Under the pieces are notes generated by a model. It was given only the letters and a program-made list of their open reading frames with translations. It searched no databases and was not told the DNA's origin. Positions 1-5,978 of a stretch of 7,017 nt of DNA are shown piece after piece (within the stretch, counting starts at the first letter, position 1; every line of letters starts with the position of its first letter). Location of the stretch: assembly GCA_024640185.1 (NCBI GenBank), contig JAHEFN010000125.1, forward strand, positions 1 to 7,017. The letters are read 5' to 3'. Position numbers and translations under genes: made by a program. The DNA is from Gemmatimonadota bacterium. GTDB lineage: Bacteria; Gemmatimonadota; Gemmatimonadetes; Gemmatimonadales; GWC2-71-9.

Positions 1-333
1 CATCGCCGCCGAGACGGTGCCACTGTAGAGGACGTCCTCACCCATGTTGGGACCGTGGTTGATCCCGCTGAAGACGAAGTCGGGCCGCACCGGCAGCAAC
101 GGCGCCTCGACCGCCAACAGCACGCAGTCCGTCGGGGTGCCGTCGACCTGCCAACTGCCATCCGGACGGCGCACCGGCCGAAGGGGCCGGGTCATCGTCA
201 GGGCGTGTGACTGCGCGCTCTGCTCGCGATCGGGAGCCACAACCGTGACGGCGCCCACGGTGCGACAGGCCTCGGCGAGCACGCCGATGCCGGGGGAAAG
301 GATACCGTCGTCGTTGGTGACCAGGATGTTCAT
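1..333 (-). CDS. surE: 5'/3'-nucleotidase SurE, N-terminal part (cut by window edge)
   Basis: SurE is a cytoplasmic, divalent-metal-dependent phosphatase that removes phosphate from nucleoside 5'- and 3'-monophosphates and is linked to stationary-phase and stress survival. The first 111 residues are visible. They begin MNILVTNDDG, with the metal-binding Asp pair at D8-D9. The loop APDREQSAQSHALT follows, with S39 at the expected metal-ligand position, then the family signature SGINHGPNMGEDVLYSGTV at residues 89-107, including N92. The frame is open to base 1, so about half of a usual 250-residue protein is missing to the left. The ATG at 333 is chosen because it places NDDG at residues 7-10 as in the family. 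I see no clear Shine-Dalgarno in front of it. It lies 61 bases after the merR-like gene on the same strand, probably in the same transcript. Identification is firm. Confidence 0.95.
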   Translation of the reverse strand, partial: MNILVTNDDGILSPGIGVLAEACRTVGAVTVVAPDREQSAQSHALTMTRPLRPVRRPDGSWQVDGTPTDCVLLAVEAPLLPVRPDFVFSGINHGPNMGEDVLYSGTVSAAM

Positions 334-345
334 GGGTGGCCGAGG

Positions 346-389
346 CGAGAGGAGAACGGTGAACAGAGCACGGATCGAGAGGAGAACGG
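346..389. repeat. 14-base direct repeat in the spacer before surE
   Basis: The sequence CGAGAGGAGAACGG occurs exactly at 346-359 and again at 376-389, a period of 30 bases. The two copies fill most of the 61-base gap between the merR-like gene and surE. In the minus-strand transcript the unit reads CCGTTCTCCTCTCG, a pyrimidine-rich element ending 12 bases before the surE start codon. It could be a regulator-binding pair, as the spacing is close to three helical turns, or a chance local duplication. The exact repeat is directly seen; any function is inference. Confidence 0.6.
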
Positions 390-394
390 CCCCG

Positions 395-784
395 TCACCC
401 GTCGTCGTCCGAGCTCTCCCGGACGGCGGGTTGGCGGCCGTCGAGCACAGCCATCACGTCCTCAAGGTCGCGGGCGATGCCGCGCACCGACTCCGTCCGC
501 ATCGCATCGCTGGCGCGCGCCTTCAGGTCGCCGCTCCGTCGGAACTGGTCGAGCCGTTGCCGGGCGCCCTCGATGGTGTACTTCTCGGTATAGAGCAGGT
601 GCTTGACCAACATGACCAACTCCACCTCGCGCGACTTGTAGACCCGGTTGCCCGACCGGTTCTTGGCCGGATTGAGGAATCGGAACTGGCTCTCCCAGTA
701 GCGCAACACGTGGGGCTTGAGGTCGGTCAATGCACAGACCTCGCCGATCGAGAAGAATTGCTGCACCGGATTGGGGAGCGTCAT
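395..784 (-). CDS. MerR-family transcriptional regulator (small, no metal-binding tail)
   Basis: This is a 129-residue DNA-binding protein. The winged helix-turn-helix of the MerR family is clear: FFSIGEVCALTDLKPHVLRYWE at about residues 10-31, followed by the wing FLNPAKNRSGNRVYK (36-50) and a second helical pair EVELVMLVKHLLYTEKYTIEGARQRL (53-78). The rest is a short helix rich in Arg, Asp and Glu ending in SSDDDG. The only Cys is C17 inside the helix-turn-helix, so metal sensing of the MerR/CueR type is unlikely. There is no obvious ligand-binding domain. The ATG at 784 is preferred over an upstream in-frame start because it forms an ATGA overlap with the gpsA stop codon and gives the usual short N-terminus. 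It is the fifth gene of the overlapping run. I recall a similar small MerR gene next to surE in some deltaproteobacteria, so the pairing may be conserved. Target genes are unknown. Confidence 0.88.
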   Translation of the reverse strand: MTLPNPVQQFFSIGEVCALTDLKPHVLRYWESQFRFLNPAKNRSGNRVYKSREVELVMLVKHLLYTEKYTIEGARQRLDQFRRSGDLKARASDAMRTESVRGIARDLEDVMAVLDGRQPAVRESSDDDG

Positions 785-1779
785 GTCCACAGTTCCGCCT
801 TGAGGTCGCGTTCCATGAGGGAGTGGATGCACGTCGCGGGGTCGGCCCCGTCGAAGAGGATCCGGCGCACCTGCTCGGTGATCGGCAGCTCCACCCGATG
901 CGCGGCCGCAATCGCGATCGCCCCCTCGGCGGCGTTGACCCCTTCGGCCACCGTCCGAACGCTGGCGCGATGCTCCTCGAGGGTGACCCCCTTCGCCAAC
1001 TCGATGCCGAGGGCCCGATTGCGGGAGAGCCCACCGGTGCAGGTCAGGATCAGGTCACCCATCCCGGCCAACCCGGCGAAGGTGTGCGGGTCGGCCCCCA
1101 TCGCCTGCCCCAGCCGGGAGATCTCGGCGAGGCCCCGCGTCAGCAATGCCGCCCGAGGATTGTGTCCCATCCCGAGACCGTCGAGCACCCCCGCCGCGAT
1201 CGCCATCACATTCTTGAGCGCGCCACAGACTTCCACGCCAATGACGTCTTCCTGCGTGTAGACCCGGAACCGGGGCGACGCAAAGAGCTCCTGCGCGCGC
1301 GTGGCCGCCTCGCGGTCGTGCGACGCCGCCACCACCGCGGTCGGCTGCCGTTCGTGGACCTCGGCGGCAAACGACGGCCCCGACAGCGCCACGAAGGTGG
1401 CGTGGGGAACCGTCTCCTCGGCCACCTGATGCATGAACGCCCAGGAGGCTGGTTCGATCCCCTTGGTCGCCGACACCAGCACCGTTCCCGGTCGAATTGC
1501 GGCACTCGCGGCCGACAACACCCCGCGGGCCACATGACTCGGGGTCACGGCGCAAACCAGGTCGGCCTCGCACACCGCCGCGCCCAGGTCGCTGGTCGAC
1601 CGGAGTCGCGCATCGAGGGGTCGGTCGGCAAAGTACGTCGGGTTCTCGTGCCGATGGTTGATGGCCTCGGCGACGTCAGCCTCATAGGCCCAGAGGATGG
1701 TCTCCACCCCGTTGCGGGCCAGCAGGTCGGCCAGTGCCGTCCCCCAACTCCCGGCCCCGATGACCGCCGCCCGGGTCAC
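781..1779 (-). CDS. gpsA: Glycerol-3-phosphate dehydrogenase [NAD(P)+]
   Basis: GpsA reduces dihydroxyacetone phosphate to sn-glycerol-3-phosphate in the cytoplasm, supplying the backbone for phospholipid synthesis. The 332-residue protein has the family's usual length. The N-terminal Rossmann motif is GAGSWG (8-13). SATKGIE (103-109) and LSGPSFAAEV (132-141) follow. The C-terminal helical domain has GALKNVMAIAAG (186-197) with catalytic K189, then GDLILTCTGGLSRNRALG (241-258). The start is the GTG at 1779: it overlaps the plsY stop as GTGA, has GGAGGT six bases upstream (1786-1791), and puts the Rossmann glycines at the normal position. The open frame continues about 130 codons further upstream, but that part lies over plsY and is not coding. 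It sits directly after plsY, which consumes its product. Identification is certain. Confidence 0.97.
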   Translation of the reverse strand: MTRAAVIGAGSWGTALADLLARNGVETILWAYEADVAEAINHRHENPTYFADRPLDARLRSTSDLGAAVCEADLVCAVTPSHVARGVLSAASAAIRPGTVLVSATKGIEPASWAFMHQVAEETVPHATFVALSGPSFAAEVHERQPTAVVAASHDREAATRAQELFASPRFRVYTQEDVIGVEVCGALKNVMAIAAGVLDGLGMGHNPRAALLTRGLAEISRLGQAMGADPHTFAGLAGMGDLILTCTGGLSRNRALGIELAKGVTLEEHRASVRTVAEGVNAAEGAIAIAAAHRVELPITEQVRRILFDGADPATCIHSLMERDLKAELWT

Positions 1780-2393
1780 TGACCCACCTCCGGCCGTGGT
1801 CGGCCGAAACGGAGCTCCGTCCCCGCCACCAGCCGACCGATGTTGGCGCGATGGAACCAGACGATCAGCAGCGAGAGGGCCGCCATCGGCCAGACGATCT
1901 CCCGTCGCTCGGGGTGCAGCAGCCAGATCGCCGGAGGCAGCGCCATCGCACCGAGGATCGACCCAAGCGAGACATAGCCCGAGAGCTTCACGCTGAGGAG
2001 CCAGATCACCAGGGAGACCACGAAGGCCCACGGCGCCAGTCCGAGGATGATGCCGCTTCCCGTGGCGACCCCCTTGCCGCCCCGAAAGCCGACGAAGACC
2101 GAGAAGACATGGCCGAGCACCGCGACCAGGCCCAATCCCACGGCGCCGAGTGGGGTGGTCCCCAGCCACGGACCCAGCACCACCACGGGGAAGGCGCCCT
2201 TGAGCATGTCGAAGAGGCCGACAGGGACCGCGTAGCGCCAGCCGAGCAATCGGAAGAGGTTGGTGGCGCCGAGATTGCCGCTGCCGACGGTGCGAAGGTC
2301 CACCCCGCGGGCGAGTCGGACCACGAGGTACGACGTCGGGATGGCCCCGACGAGGTAGCTCAGTCCGATCGCCATCGGCAGCGTTCCTGTCAC
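1776..2393 (-). CDS. plsY: Acyl-phosphate:glycerol-3-phosphate acyltransferase PlsY
   Basis: PlsY is an inner-membrane enzyme that transfers an acyl chain from acyl-phosphate to the 1-position of glycerol-3-phosphate, giving lysophosphatidic acid. The 205-residue protein matches the family's length and hydrophobic multi-span build. The three conserved loops are present: GSGNLGATN (37-45), GHVFSVFVGFRGGKGVAT (94-111) with the glycine-rich phosphate loop, and HRANIGRLVAGTE (181-193). Hydrophobic segments lie at about 5-26, 53-75, 82-102, 113-135, 142-160 and 168-180. The GTG at 2393 overlaps the der stop as GTGA and is chosen for that. An ATG six codons later (2375) would also retain the first membrane segment. 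A longer frame to 2450 would run into der and is rejected. It is followed by gpsA, which makes its substrate. Confidence 0.95.
   Translation of the reverse strand: MTGTLPMAIGLSYLVGAIPTSYLVVRLARGVDLRTVGSGNLGATNLFRLLGWRYAVPVGLFDMLKGAFPVVVLGPWLGTTPLGAVGLGLVAVLGHVFSVFVGFRGGKGVATGSGIILGLAPWAFVVSLVIWLLSVKLSGYVSLGSILGAMALPPAIWLLHPERREIVWPMAALSLLIVWFHRANIGRLVAGTELRFGRPRPEVGQ
1786..1791 (-). promoter_or_regulatory. Shine-Dalgarno sequence of gpsA
   Basis: The minus strand reads GGAGGT, a near-perfect Shine-Dalgarno, ending six bases before the GTG codon at 1779-1777. It lies inside the last codons of plsY. It decides the gpsA start in favour of this GTG over the long in-frame extension upstream, and shows that gpsA can recruit ribosomes itself as well as by coupling. 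Confidence 0.8.
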
Positions 2394-3712
2394 GGCTTCG
2401 ACCCCCGGCGGTTGTACTTGACCCTGAGCGGCACCCCGGGGAACGACCACGCCTTGCGGAACCCCTTGATGAGGAACCGCTGGTACGACTCGGGGACCGC
2501 GTCCGGTCGATTGGTCACGATCGCAAAGACCGGCGGCTTGGTGCCGATCTGGGTGGCATAGAGCAACTTGACCGTCTCACCCGGTGCCTGCGGCGGGGCG
2601 TTGCGGGCGATCAGCGCCTCGAGGACGTCATTGACGGCCGCCGTGGGAATCCGCTTGGCACGCGCCTCGGCCACCTCGAGCACCATGTCAAAGACCTTGC
2701 GCACCCGCTGTCCGGTGGTGGCCGATCCATAGAGGAAGGGGACCCATTCGAGGAACGGCGCCTTCTCGATCAGGATCTGCTCGCCACGCTTGGCGGTGTT
2801 GGCGTCCTTTTCGGGGATCAAGTCCCACTTGTTGACCAGGATCACCAGACCACAGCCGAGTTCCCAGGCGCGGTTGGCGATGCGGAGGTCCTGGTTGTGG
2901 AGGCCGCGTTCGGCATCGACCACCAGGACACAGACATCGGCGCGGGCGATCGAACGCTCGGTGCGAAGCGTCGAATAGAATTCGAGGGCCTCGTCGACCT
3001 TCCCCTTGCGACGGAGGCCGGCGGTGTCGACGAAAGTCAGCGTCTTGCCGTGGTAGGTCATCACCGAGTCGATCGAGTCGCGGGTGGTCCCCGCGATCTC
3101 GGTCACGACCAGCCGTTCCTCGCCGAGGAGCTTGTTGACGAGTGAGGACTTGCCCGCATTCGGTCGACCGATGACCGCCACGCGAATCGAATCCTCACTG
3201 ACTTCCTCGACGGCGTCGGGCAGCAGCGAGACCACCTCGTCCAGCAGGTCACCGGTGCCCTGCCCCGACGTCGACGAGACCGGCCAGGGATTGCCCAGTC
3301 CGAGTTCGTGGAAGACATGCCGCGCGTCGCGGTCGCGGAGGTCATCGAGCTTGTTGACCGCCAACAGCACCGGGCGGCCGGACTGCCGGAGCCCCCGGGC
3401 GATGTCGGCTTCGATCGGGTTGATCCCTTCCCGACCGTCGACGAGGAAGATGATCAAGTCCGCCTCGGCCACCGCCCGCTCCACCTGGGAGCGGATCGCC
3501 TTGTCCATCGTCTCTTGCGAGTCGGGCACCAGTCCACCGGTGTCGACCAACCAGAAGTCGCGGCCGTTCCAGAGCGCTGCCCCGAAGTGCCGGTCACGGG
3601 TCGTGCCAGCCTGGTCGGAGACGATCGCCTCACGGCCACCGACGAGGCGATTGAACAACGTCGACTTGCCGACATTCGGCCGGCCCACGAGGGCCACGGT
3701 TGGGCGACTCAT
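2390..3712 (-). CDS. der: Ribosome biogenesis GTPase Der (EngA)
   Basis: Der is an essential double-GTPase that acts in maturation of the 50S ribosomal subunit. The 440-residue protein shows the full family layout. GTPase domain 1 has the P-loop GRPNVGKS (10-17), DTGG (57-60) and NKLD (120-123). Domain 2 has GRPNAGKS (182-189), DTAG (229-232) and NKWD (294-297). A C-terminal KH-like RNA-binding domain covers about 350-440, ending in the basic tail VKYNRRGSKP. The TTRD switch I threonines (TT at 37-38 and 209-210) are also intact, so both domains look active. The ATG at 3712 overlaps the stop of the upstream DUF512 gene as ATGA. An AGGAG at 3724-3728 lies 11 bases before it, slightly far. Its stop overlaps plsY. 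Nothing looks truncated or unusual. Confidence 0.98.
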   Translation of the reverse strand: MSRPTVALVGRPNVGKSTLFNRLVGGREAIVSDQAGTTRDRHFGAALWNGRDFWLVDTGGLVPDSQETMDKAIRSQVERAVAEADLIIFLVDGREGINPIEADIARGLRQSGRPVLLAVNKLDDLRDRDARHVFHELGLGNPWPVSSTSGQGTGDLLDEVVSLLPDAVEEVSEDSIRVAVIGRPNAGKSSLVNKLLGEERLVVTEIAGTTRDSIDSVMTYHGKTLTFVDTAGLRRKGKVDEALEFYSTLRTERSIARADVCVLVVDAERGLHNQDLRIANRAWELGCGLVILVNKWDLIPEKDANTAKRGEQILIEKAPFLEWVPFLYGSATTGQRVRKVFDMVLEVAEARAKRIPTAAVNDVLEALIARNAPPQAPGETVKLLYATQIGTKPPVFAIVTNRPDAVPESYQRFLIKGFRKAWSFPGVPLRVKYNRRGSKP

Positions 3713-4989
3713 GCGGCCAGTGGCTCCTGCAGGGCGTCAATGAAGTTTTTCGATGCCCTGAGCGGGGCGGCAAAGCCGGCAGCCACCTCGGCCATCGGCA
3801 CCGAATCGATGAAGAGGCCGTCGTCGTTGACGCACTCGCCGGGGATGAGCGCGAGATCGACCGATCCGGCGGCGGCCAGTGCCTCACCGATTGCCGCCCC
3901 CGAGATGAGGCCGGCGGTGGTGACCCGTGGCCCGAAGAGGTCGTTCTCCACCGCGATCAACCGGAAGTCGGCACCGGTCGCCTCGGTGAGCGGACCGAGA
4001 ACCATCGGCATCAGCGCGGCCATCGAGGTCCCCGTGAGGACCGCGATCCGCCGACCGGCGAGGTCCGGCAACGACGCGGCGCCTTCGGCGACCTGCTGTT
4101 GCAGCCAGCGCACCGACCCGACGCCGTTCTCCACCTGATCGAAGCCGTCGTACGCGGAAGGTGGCGGCAACTCGCGGTCGGCCCGGATGTAGAGCTCGTC
4201 CGCGCCCAGTGCCCAGCTGATCCCCCGCGCACCCCGGGCCCGCTCGGCCGCGGCCTCCACAATGTCGACCGCCTTGGCACACTCGATCGCATCCGGCTCC
4301 CTGACCCTGCTGTGCTTGCTGAACTCCGTGAGCCCGACCGGCACGACCGACACCGAAAGGACCTCAGGCCCGAAGGCCCAGAGGTCATCGAGCGACTGTC
4401 GCAGCACGTCACCGTCATTCACACCGGGCGACATCACGATCTGGGTGTGGAACTCGATGCCATGATCGGCGAAGTGGCGCATCTGCGGGAGGACCGCTGG
4501 CGCCTGCGGATTGCGGAGGACCCAGCGGCGAACGACCGGGTCGGTGGCGTGGACCGAGACGTACAGGGGTGACAATCGGTAGTCGATGATCCGCTGCGTG
4601 TCGTGATCCTTGAGGTTGGTCAGCGTCGCGAAGTTGCCGTACCGGAACGAGAGCCGGTAGTCGTCGTCGCGAATGTAGAGCACCTCACGCACCCCGTCGG
4701 GGTTGCCATCGACGAAGCAAAAGTCGCAGCGGTTGGCGCAGCGGCGGATCCGGGGCGGCTCGACGGCGACTCCCAGCGGCTCCTCGATCGGCCGCTCGAC
4801 CTCGACCTCGTACTCGGCATCATCATCCGGCAGCCGGTAGACGACCGTGAAGGCGTCATCGGCGGTGAGGAACTCCCAATCGAGGAAATCGTCCACCGGC
4901 TGACCGGCAACGGTCATCAACTCGGCACCGGATCGCAGCCCGATGCCCTCCCCGATCGAATCGGGGGATACCGCCATCACTCTCAGCAC
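3709..4989 (-). CDS. DUF512-family radical SAM protein with N-terminal PDZ-like domain
   Basis: This is a putative Fe-S enzyme of unknown reaction, 426 residues from the chosen start. A short PDZ-like region (about 1-60) contains SPDSIGEGIGLRSGAELMTV. Then comes the cluster-binding motif CANRCDFC (C84, C88, C91), a canonical radical SAM CxxxCxxC. The strongly conserved DDDYRLSF (108-115), LSPLYVSVHATDP (139-151) and SPGVNDG (187-193) follow. The C-terminal DUF512 domain includes GADELYIRAD (262-271) and VENGVGSVR (286-294). Length and order match the family (TIGR03279-like), which I recall as often adjacent to der. The GTG at 4989 is preferred: AGGA lies six bases upstream, and it starts next to the conserved N-terminus. 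A TTG at 5016 gives nine more residues but sits on a promoter -10 element; GTG at 4980 and ATG at 4977 are also possible. It opens the overlapping run that includes der. Family assignment is firm, function unknown. Confidence 0.9.
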   Translation of the reverse strand: MLRVMAVSPDSIGEGIGLRSGAELMTVAGQPVDDFLDWEFLTADDAFTVVYRLPDDDAEYEVEVERPIEEPLGVAVEPPRIRRCANRCDFCFVDGNPDGVREVLYIRDDDYRLSFRYGNFATLTNLKDHDTQRIIDYRLSPLYVSVHATDPVVRRWVLRNPQAPAVLPQMRHFADHGIEFHTQIVMSPGVNDGDVLRQSLDDLWAFGPEVLSVSVVPVGLTEFSKHSRVREPDAIECAKAVDIVEAAAERARGARGISWALGADELYIRADRELPPPSAYDGFDQVENGVGSVRWLQQQVAEGAASLPDLAGRRIAVLTGTSMAALMPMVLGPLTEATGADFRLIAVENDLFGPRVTTAGLISGAAIGEALAAAGSVDLALIPGECVNDDGLFIDSVPMAEVAAGFAAPLRASKNFIDALQEPLAA

Positions 4990-5015
4990 AGGGATTCCTG
5001 GTAGGGCACCGGGCA

Positions 5016-5044
5016 AATATGCCGCTATCTCCGCCTCTCAACAA
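5016..5044 (-). promoter_or_regulatory. Probable sigma70-type promoter of the DUF512-der-plsY-gpsA-merR run
   Basis: On the minus strand a -35-like TTGTTG (5044-5039) is followed after exactly 17 bases by a -10-like CATATT (5021-5016). An alternative reading is TTGAGA (5041-5036), 16 bases, TATTTG. It lies in the short gap after the upstream repeat-protein gene and is the only AT-richer patch there. Transcription would begin near 5009, giving a leader of about 20 bases to the GTG at 4989. That makes the TTG at 5016 an unlikely start codon. This is assigned by eye and unproven. Confidence 0.5.
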
Positions 5045-5076
5045 GGGTTAGCGGGCCTCACCTCAAGCGGAATCGC

Positions 5077-5092
5077 GGCCCCGACACGGGCC
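5077..5092 (-). terminator. Small GC-rich hairpin after the repeat-protein gene
   Basis: The minus strand contains GGCCCGTGTCGGGGCC, which can form GGCCCG/CGGGCC with a three-base loop and one bulged G. It lies 22 bases after the TGA stop of the upstream gene and 33 bases before the -35 region of the next promoter. There is no U-tract, so intrinsic termination would be weak. It might only mark the 3' end of that transcript. Confidence 0.3.
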
Positions 5093-5114
5093 TTCACGCC
5101 CCGGAATCCCTCTT

Positions 5115-5807
5115 TCAGGGCTTGGCCAAGTCTCGCACCACGTTCATGGTGGAGTCGATGAGGAGCACTTGGCCCGACCCCGGGCCGCTCTTCATGACGA
5201 CCCCGCCCCGCTGGGCGCCACTCCCCATCGCCTTGACGACGCCGGTCCCGTCGGCGCCGACGAACATCGCCACCCGATCGAACTCTTCCTGCCCCGGAGT
5301 CCCGTTGAGGAGGACCGCGGTGTATTCGTCGCCGGAGGCTACCGTCATGCAGACGGCCTCCTTGTGCCCCTCATAGTCCAGGCAGATGTTGGCCCGGCCG
5401 TCGTCGAAGGCACCGAACCCGCCGCGCTCCTGTCCGCTTCGAGGGTCGTAGAAGATCACCCCGTTCTCGCCAGCGATTCGGGTGCCAACGGTTCCGTCGG
5501 GATTGATCAGCGGGCTGCCGGCTCCGACCGACACGGCCATACGACCGGCGCTGTCGAGGATCGCCATCCCGGCGGCGGTTGCCAGCCGCGCATCGGTCGT
5601 GGCCTCGGCCAGCGGGGCCCCGAGGATGATCCGCTCCCGGCCCTGCGCATCGACGATCACCAGTCCCTTGGCCCGCAACACATCGGCTCCCGGCTGGGCC
5701 GCGGCCGCGAGGAGACCGGTCGAGAGGATGACCACGAGGACGAGGAGGCGACGAACCCGCCGTTCGAGGAGATCGAGACGGCAGATGATGCGGTGGTCTT
5801 CGGTCAC
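5115..5807 (-). CDS. Membrane-anchored or secreted repeat protein of unknown function
   Basis: I do not recognise a named family with known function. The 230-residue protein has a basic cytoplasmic stretch (about 1-20, ending ERRVRR). A single hydrophobic segment LLVLVVILSTGLLAAAAQ (21-38) follows, which could be a membrane anchor or a signal peptide cleaved after AAA. The exported part consists of short imperfect beta-type units of the form V-D-A-Q-G-R-x-R-x-x-L-G: LVIVDAQGRERIILG (49-63), MAILDSAGRMAVSVG (81-95), GVIFYDPRSGQERGGFG (116-132), RANICLDYEGHKEAVCM (138-154), VAMFVGADGTGVVKAMG (179-195) and VLLIDSTMNVVRDL (215-228). Such D-x-x-G-R turns recur in bacterial envelope proteins and suggest a stacked beta fold. 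The GTG at 5807 is chosen because GGGGGA precedes it by four bases and the protein then begins with a normal signal region. The frame extends to 5993 but overlaps the hairpin and tRNA-like region. No enzymatic motif is visible. Confidence 0.8.
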   Translation of the reverse strand: MTEDHRIICRLDLLERRVRRLLVLVVILSTGLLAAAAQPGADVLRAKGLVIVDAQGRERIILGAPLAEATTDARLATAAGMAILDSAGRMAVSVGAGSPLINPDGTVGTRIAGENGVIFYDPRSGQERGGFGAFDDGRANICLDYEGHKEAVCMTVASGDEYTAVLLNGTPGQEEFDRVAMFVGADGTGVVKAMGSGAQRGGVVMKSGPGSGQVLLIDSTMNVVRDLAKP

Positions 5808-5905
5808 GGGGTCCCCCGGTGCGAGTGATGAACGTGGCTCTCTCGTTTGGGACGGACGGAGGGGTACATTGGTTGCAGCTGATCCCGAGGCACCCCGGAA
5901 TCGCC

Positions 5906-5939
5906 GAAGGGCGGCCACTTTCACAAGTGACCGCCCTTC
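5906..5939 (-). terminator. Strong 15-bp hairpin with GUGA tetraloop, likely transcript end
   Basis: A 34-base inverted repeat has arms GAAGGGCGGTCACTT and AAGTGGCCGCCCTTC (minus strand) around a GTGA loop. Read on the minus strand all 15 pairs form, with one G-U wobble, and the loop fits the stable GNRA type. Read on the plus strand the same position is an A-C mismatch. This points to an RNA hairpin of the minus-strand transcript. It stands 89 bases after the chelatase-like gene and 99 bases before the next start codon. No U-run follows, so it may be a 3'-end stabiliser or a Rho-assisted terminator rather than a classical intrinsic one. Confidence 0.65.
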
Positions 5940-5949
5940 AACGTGTTGA
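5938..5949. repeat. Short palindrome between hairpin and tRNA-like 3' end
   Basis: TCAACGTGTTGA is a perfect 5-base inverted repeat around GT, overlapping the edge of the large hairpin by two bases and ending four bases before the tRNA-like 3' end. It could be a protein-binding half-site pair, but a palindrome this short may be chance. Confidence 0.3.
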
Positions 5950-5953
5950 CCTA

Positions 5954-5978
5954 AGCGGGAGACGGGGCTCGAACCCGA
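5954..5978 (-). other. Remnant of a tRNA 3' end (tRNA-Gly-like T-arm and acceptor strand)
   Basis: The minus strand reads TCGGG-TTCGAGC-CCCGT-CTCCCGC-T. This is a T-stem, a standard T-loop TTCGAGC, the 3' T-stem, a seven-base acceptor 3' strand and a discriminator U. From memory, bacterial glycine tRNAs commonly end in this way, with CCCGT then CTCCCGC and U73. The outer T-stem pair is T-T, so the arm is slightly degenerate, and CCA is not encoded (TAGG follows). Going upstream there is no matching GCGGGAG acceptor strand at tRNA distance, no D-arm and no acceptable anticodon arm. The chelatase-like gene ends 50 bases away. It is therefore a partial tRNA, either an attachment-site copy left by an integrated element or a decayed gene. 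A hairpin lies 15 bases beyond it, as expected for a terminator behind a tRNA. Confidence 0.5.

Noticed and set aside
44..1782. Long plus-strand open frames (44-1261 and 730-1782)
   Set aside because: They run antisense over surE, the merR-like gene and gpsA, whose minus-strand proteins carry full family motifs. The plus-strand translations are Arg/Pro/Gly-rich with no recognisable domain, as expected for open shadow frames in GC-rich DNA.
1780..2169. N-terminal extension of the gpsA frame by about 130 codons
   Set aside because: It lies over plsY in another frame, is rich in Arg and Gly without a motif, and would displace the GxGxxG site from the normal N-terminus. A good Shine-Dalgarno and the GTGA overlap support the GTG at 1779.
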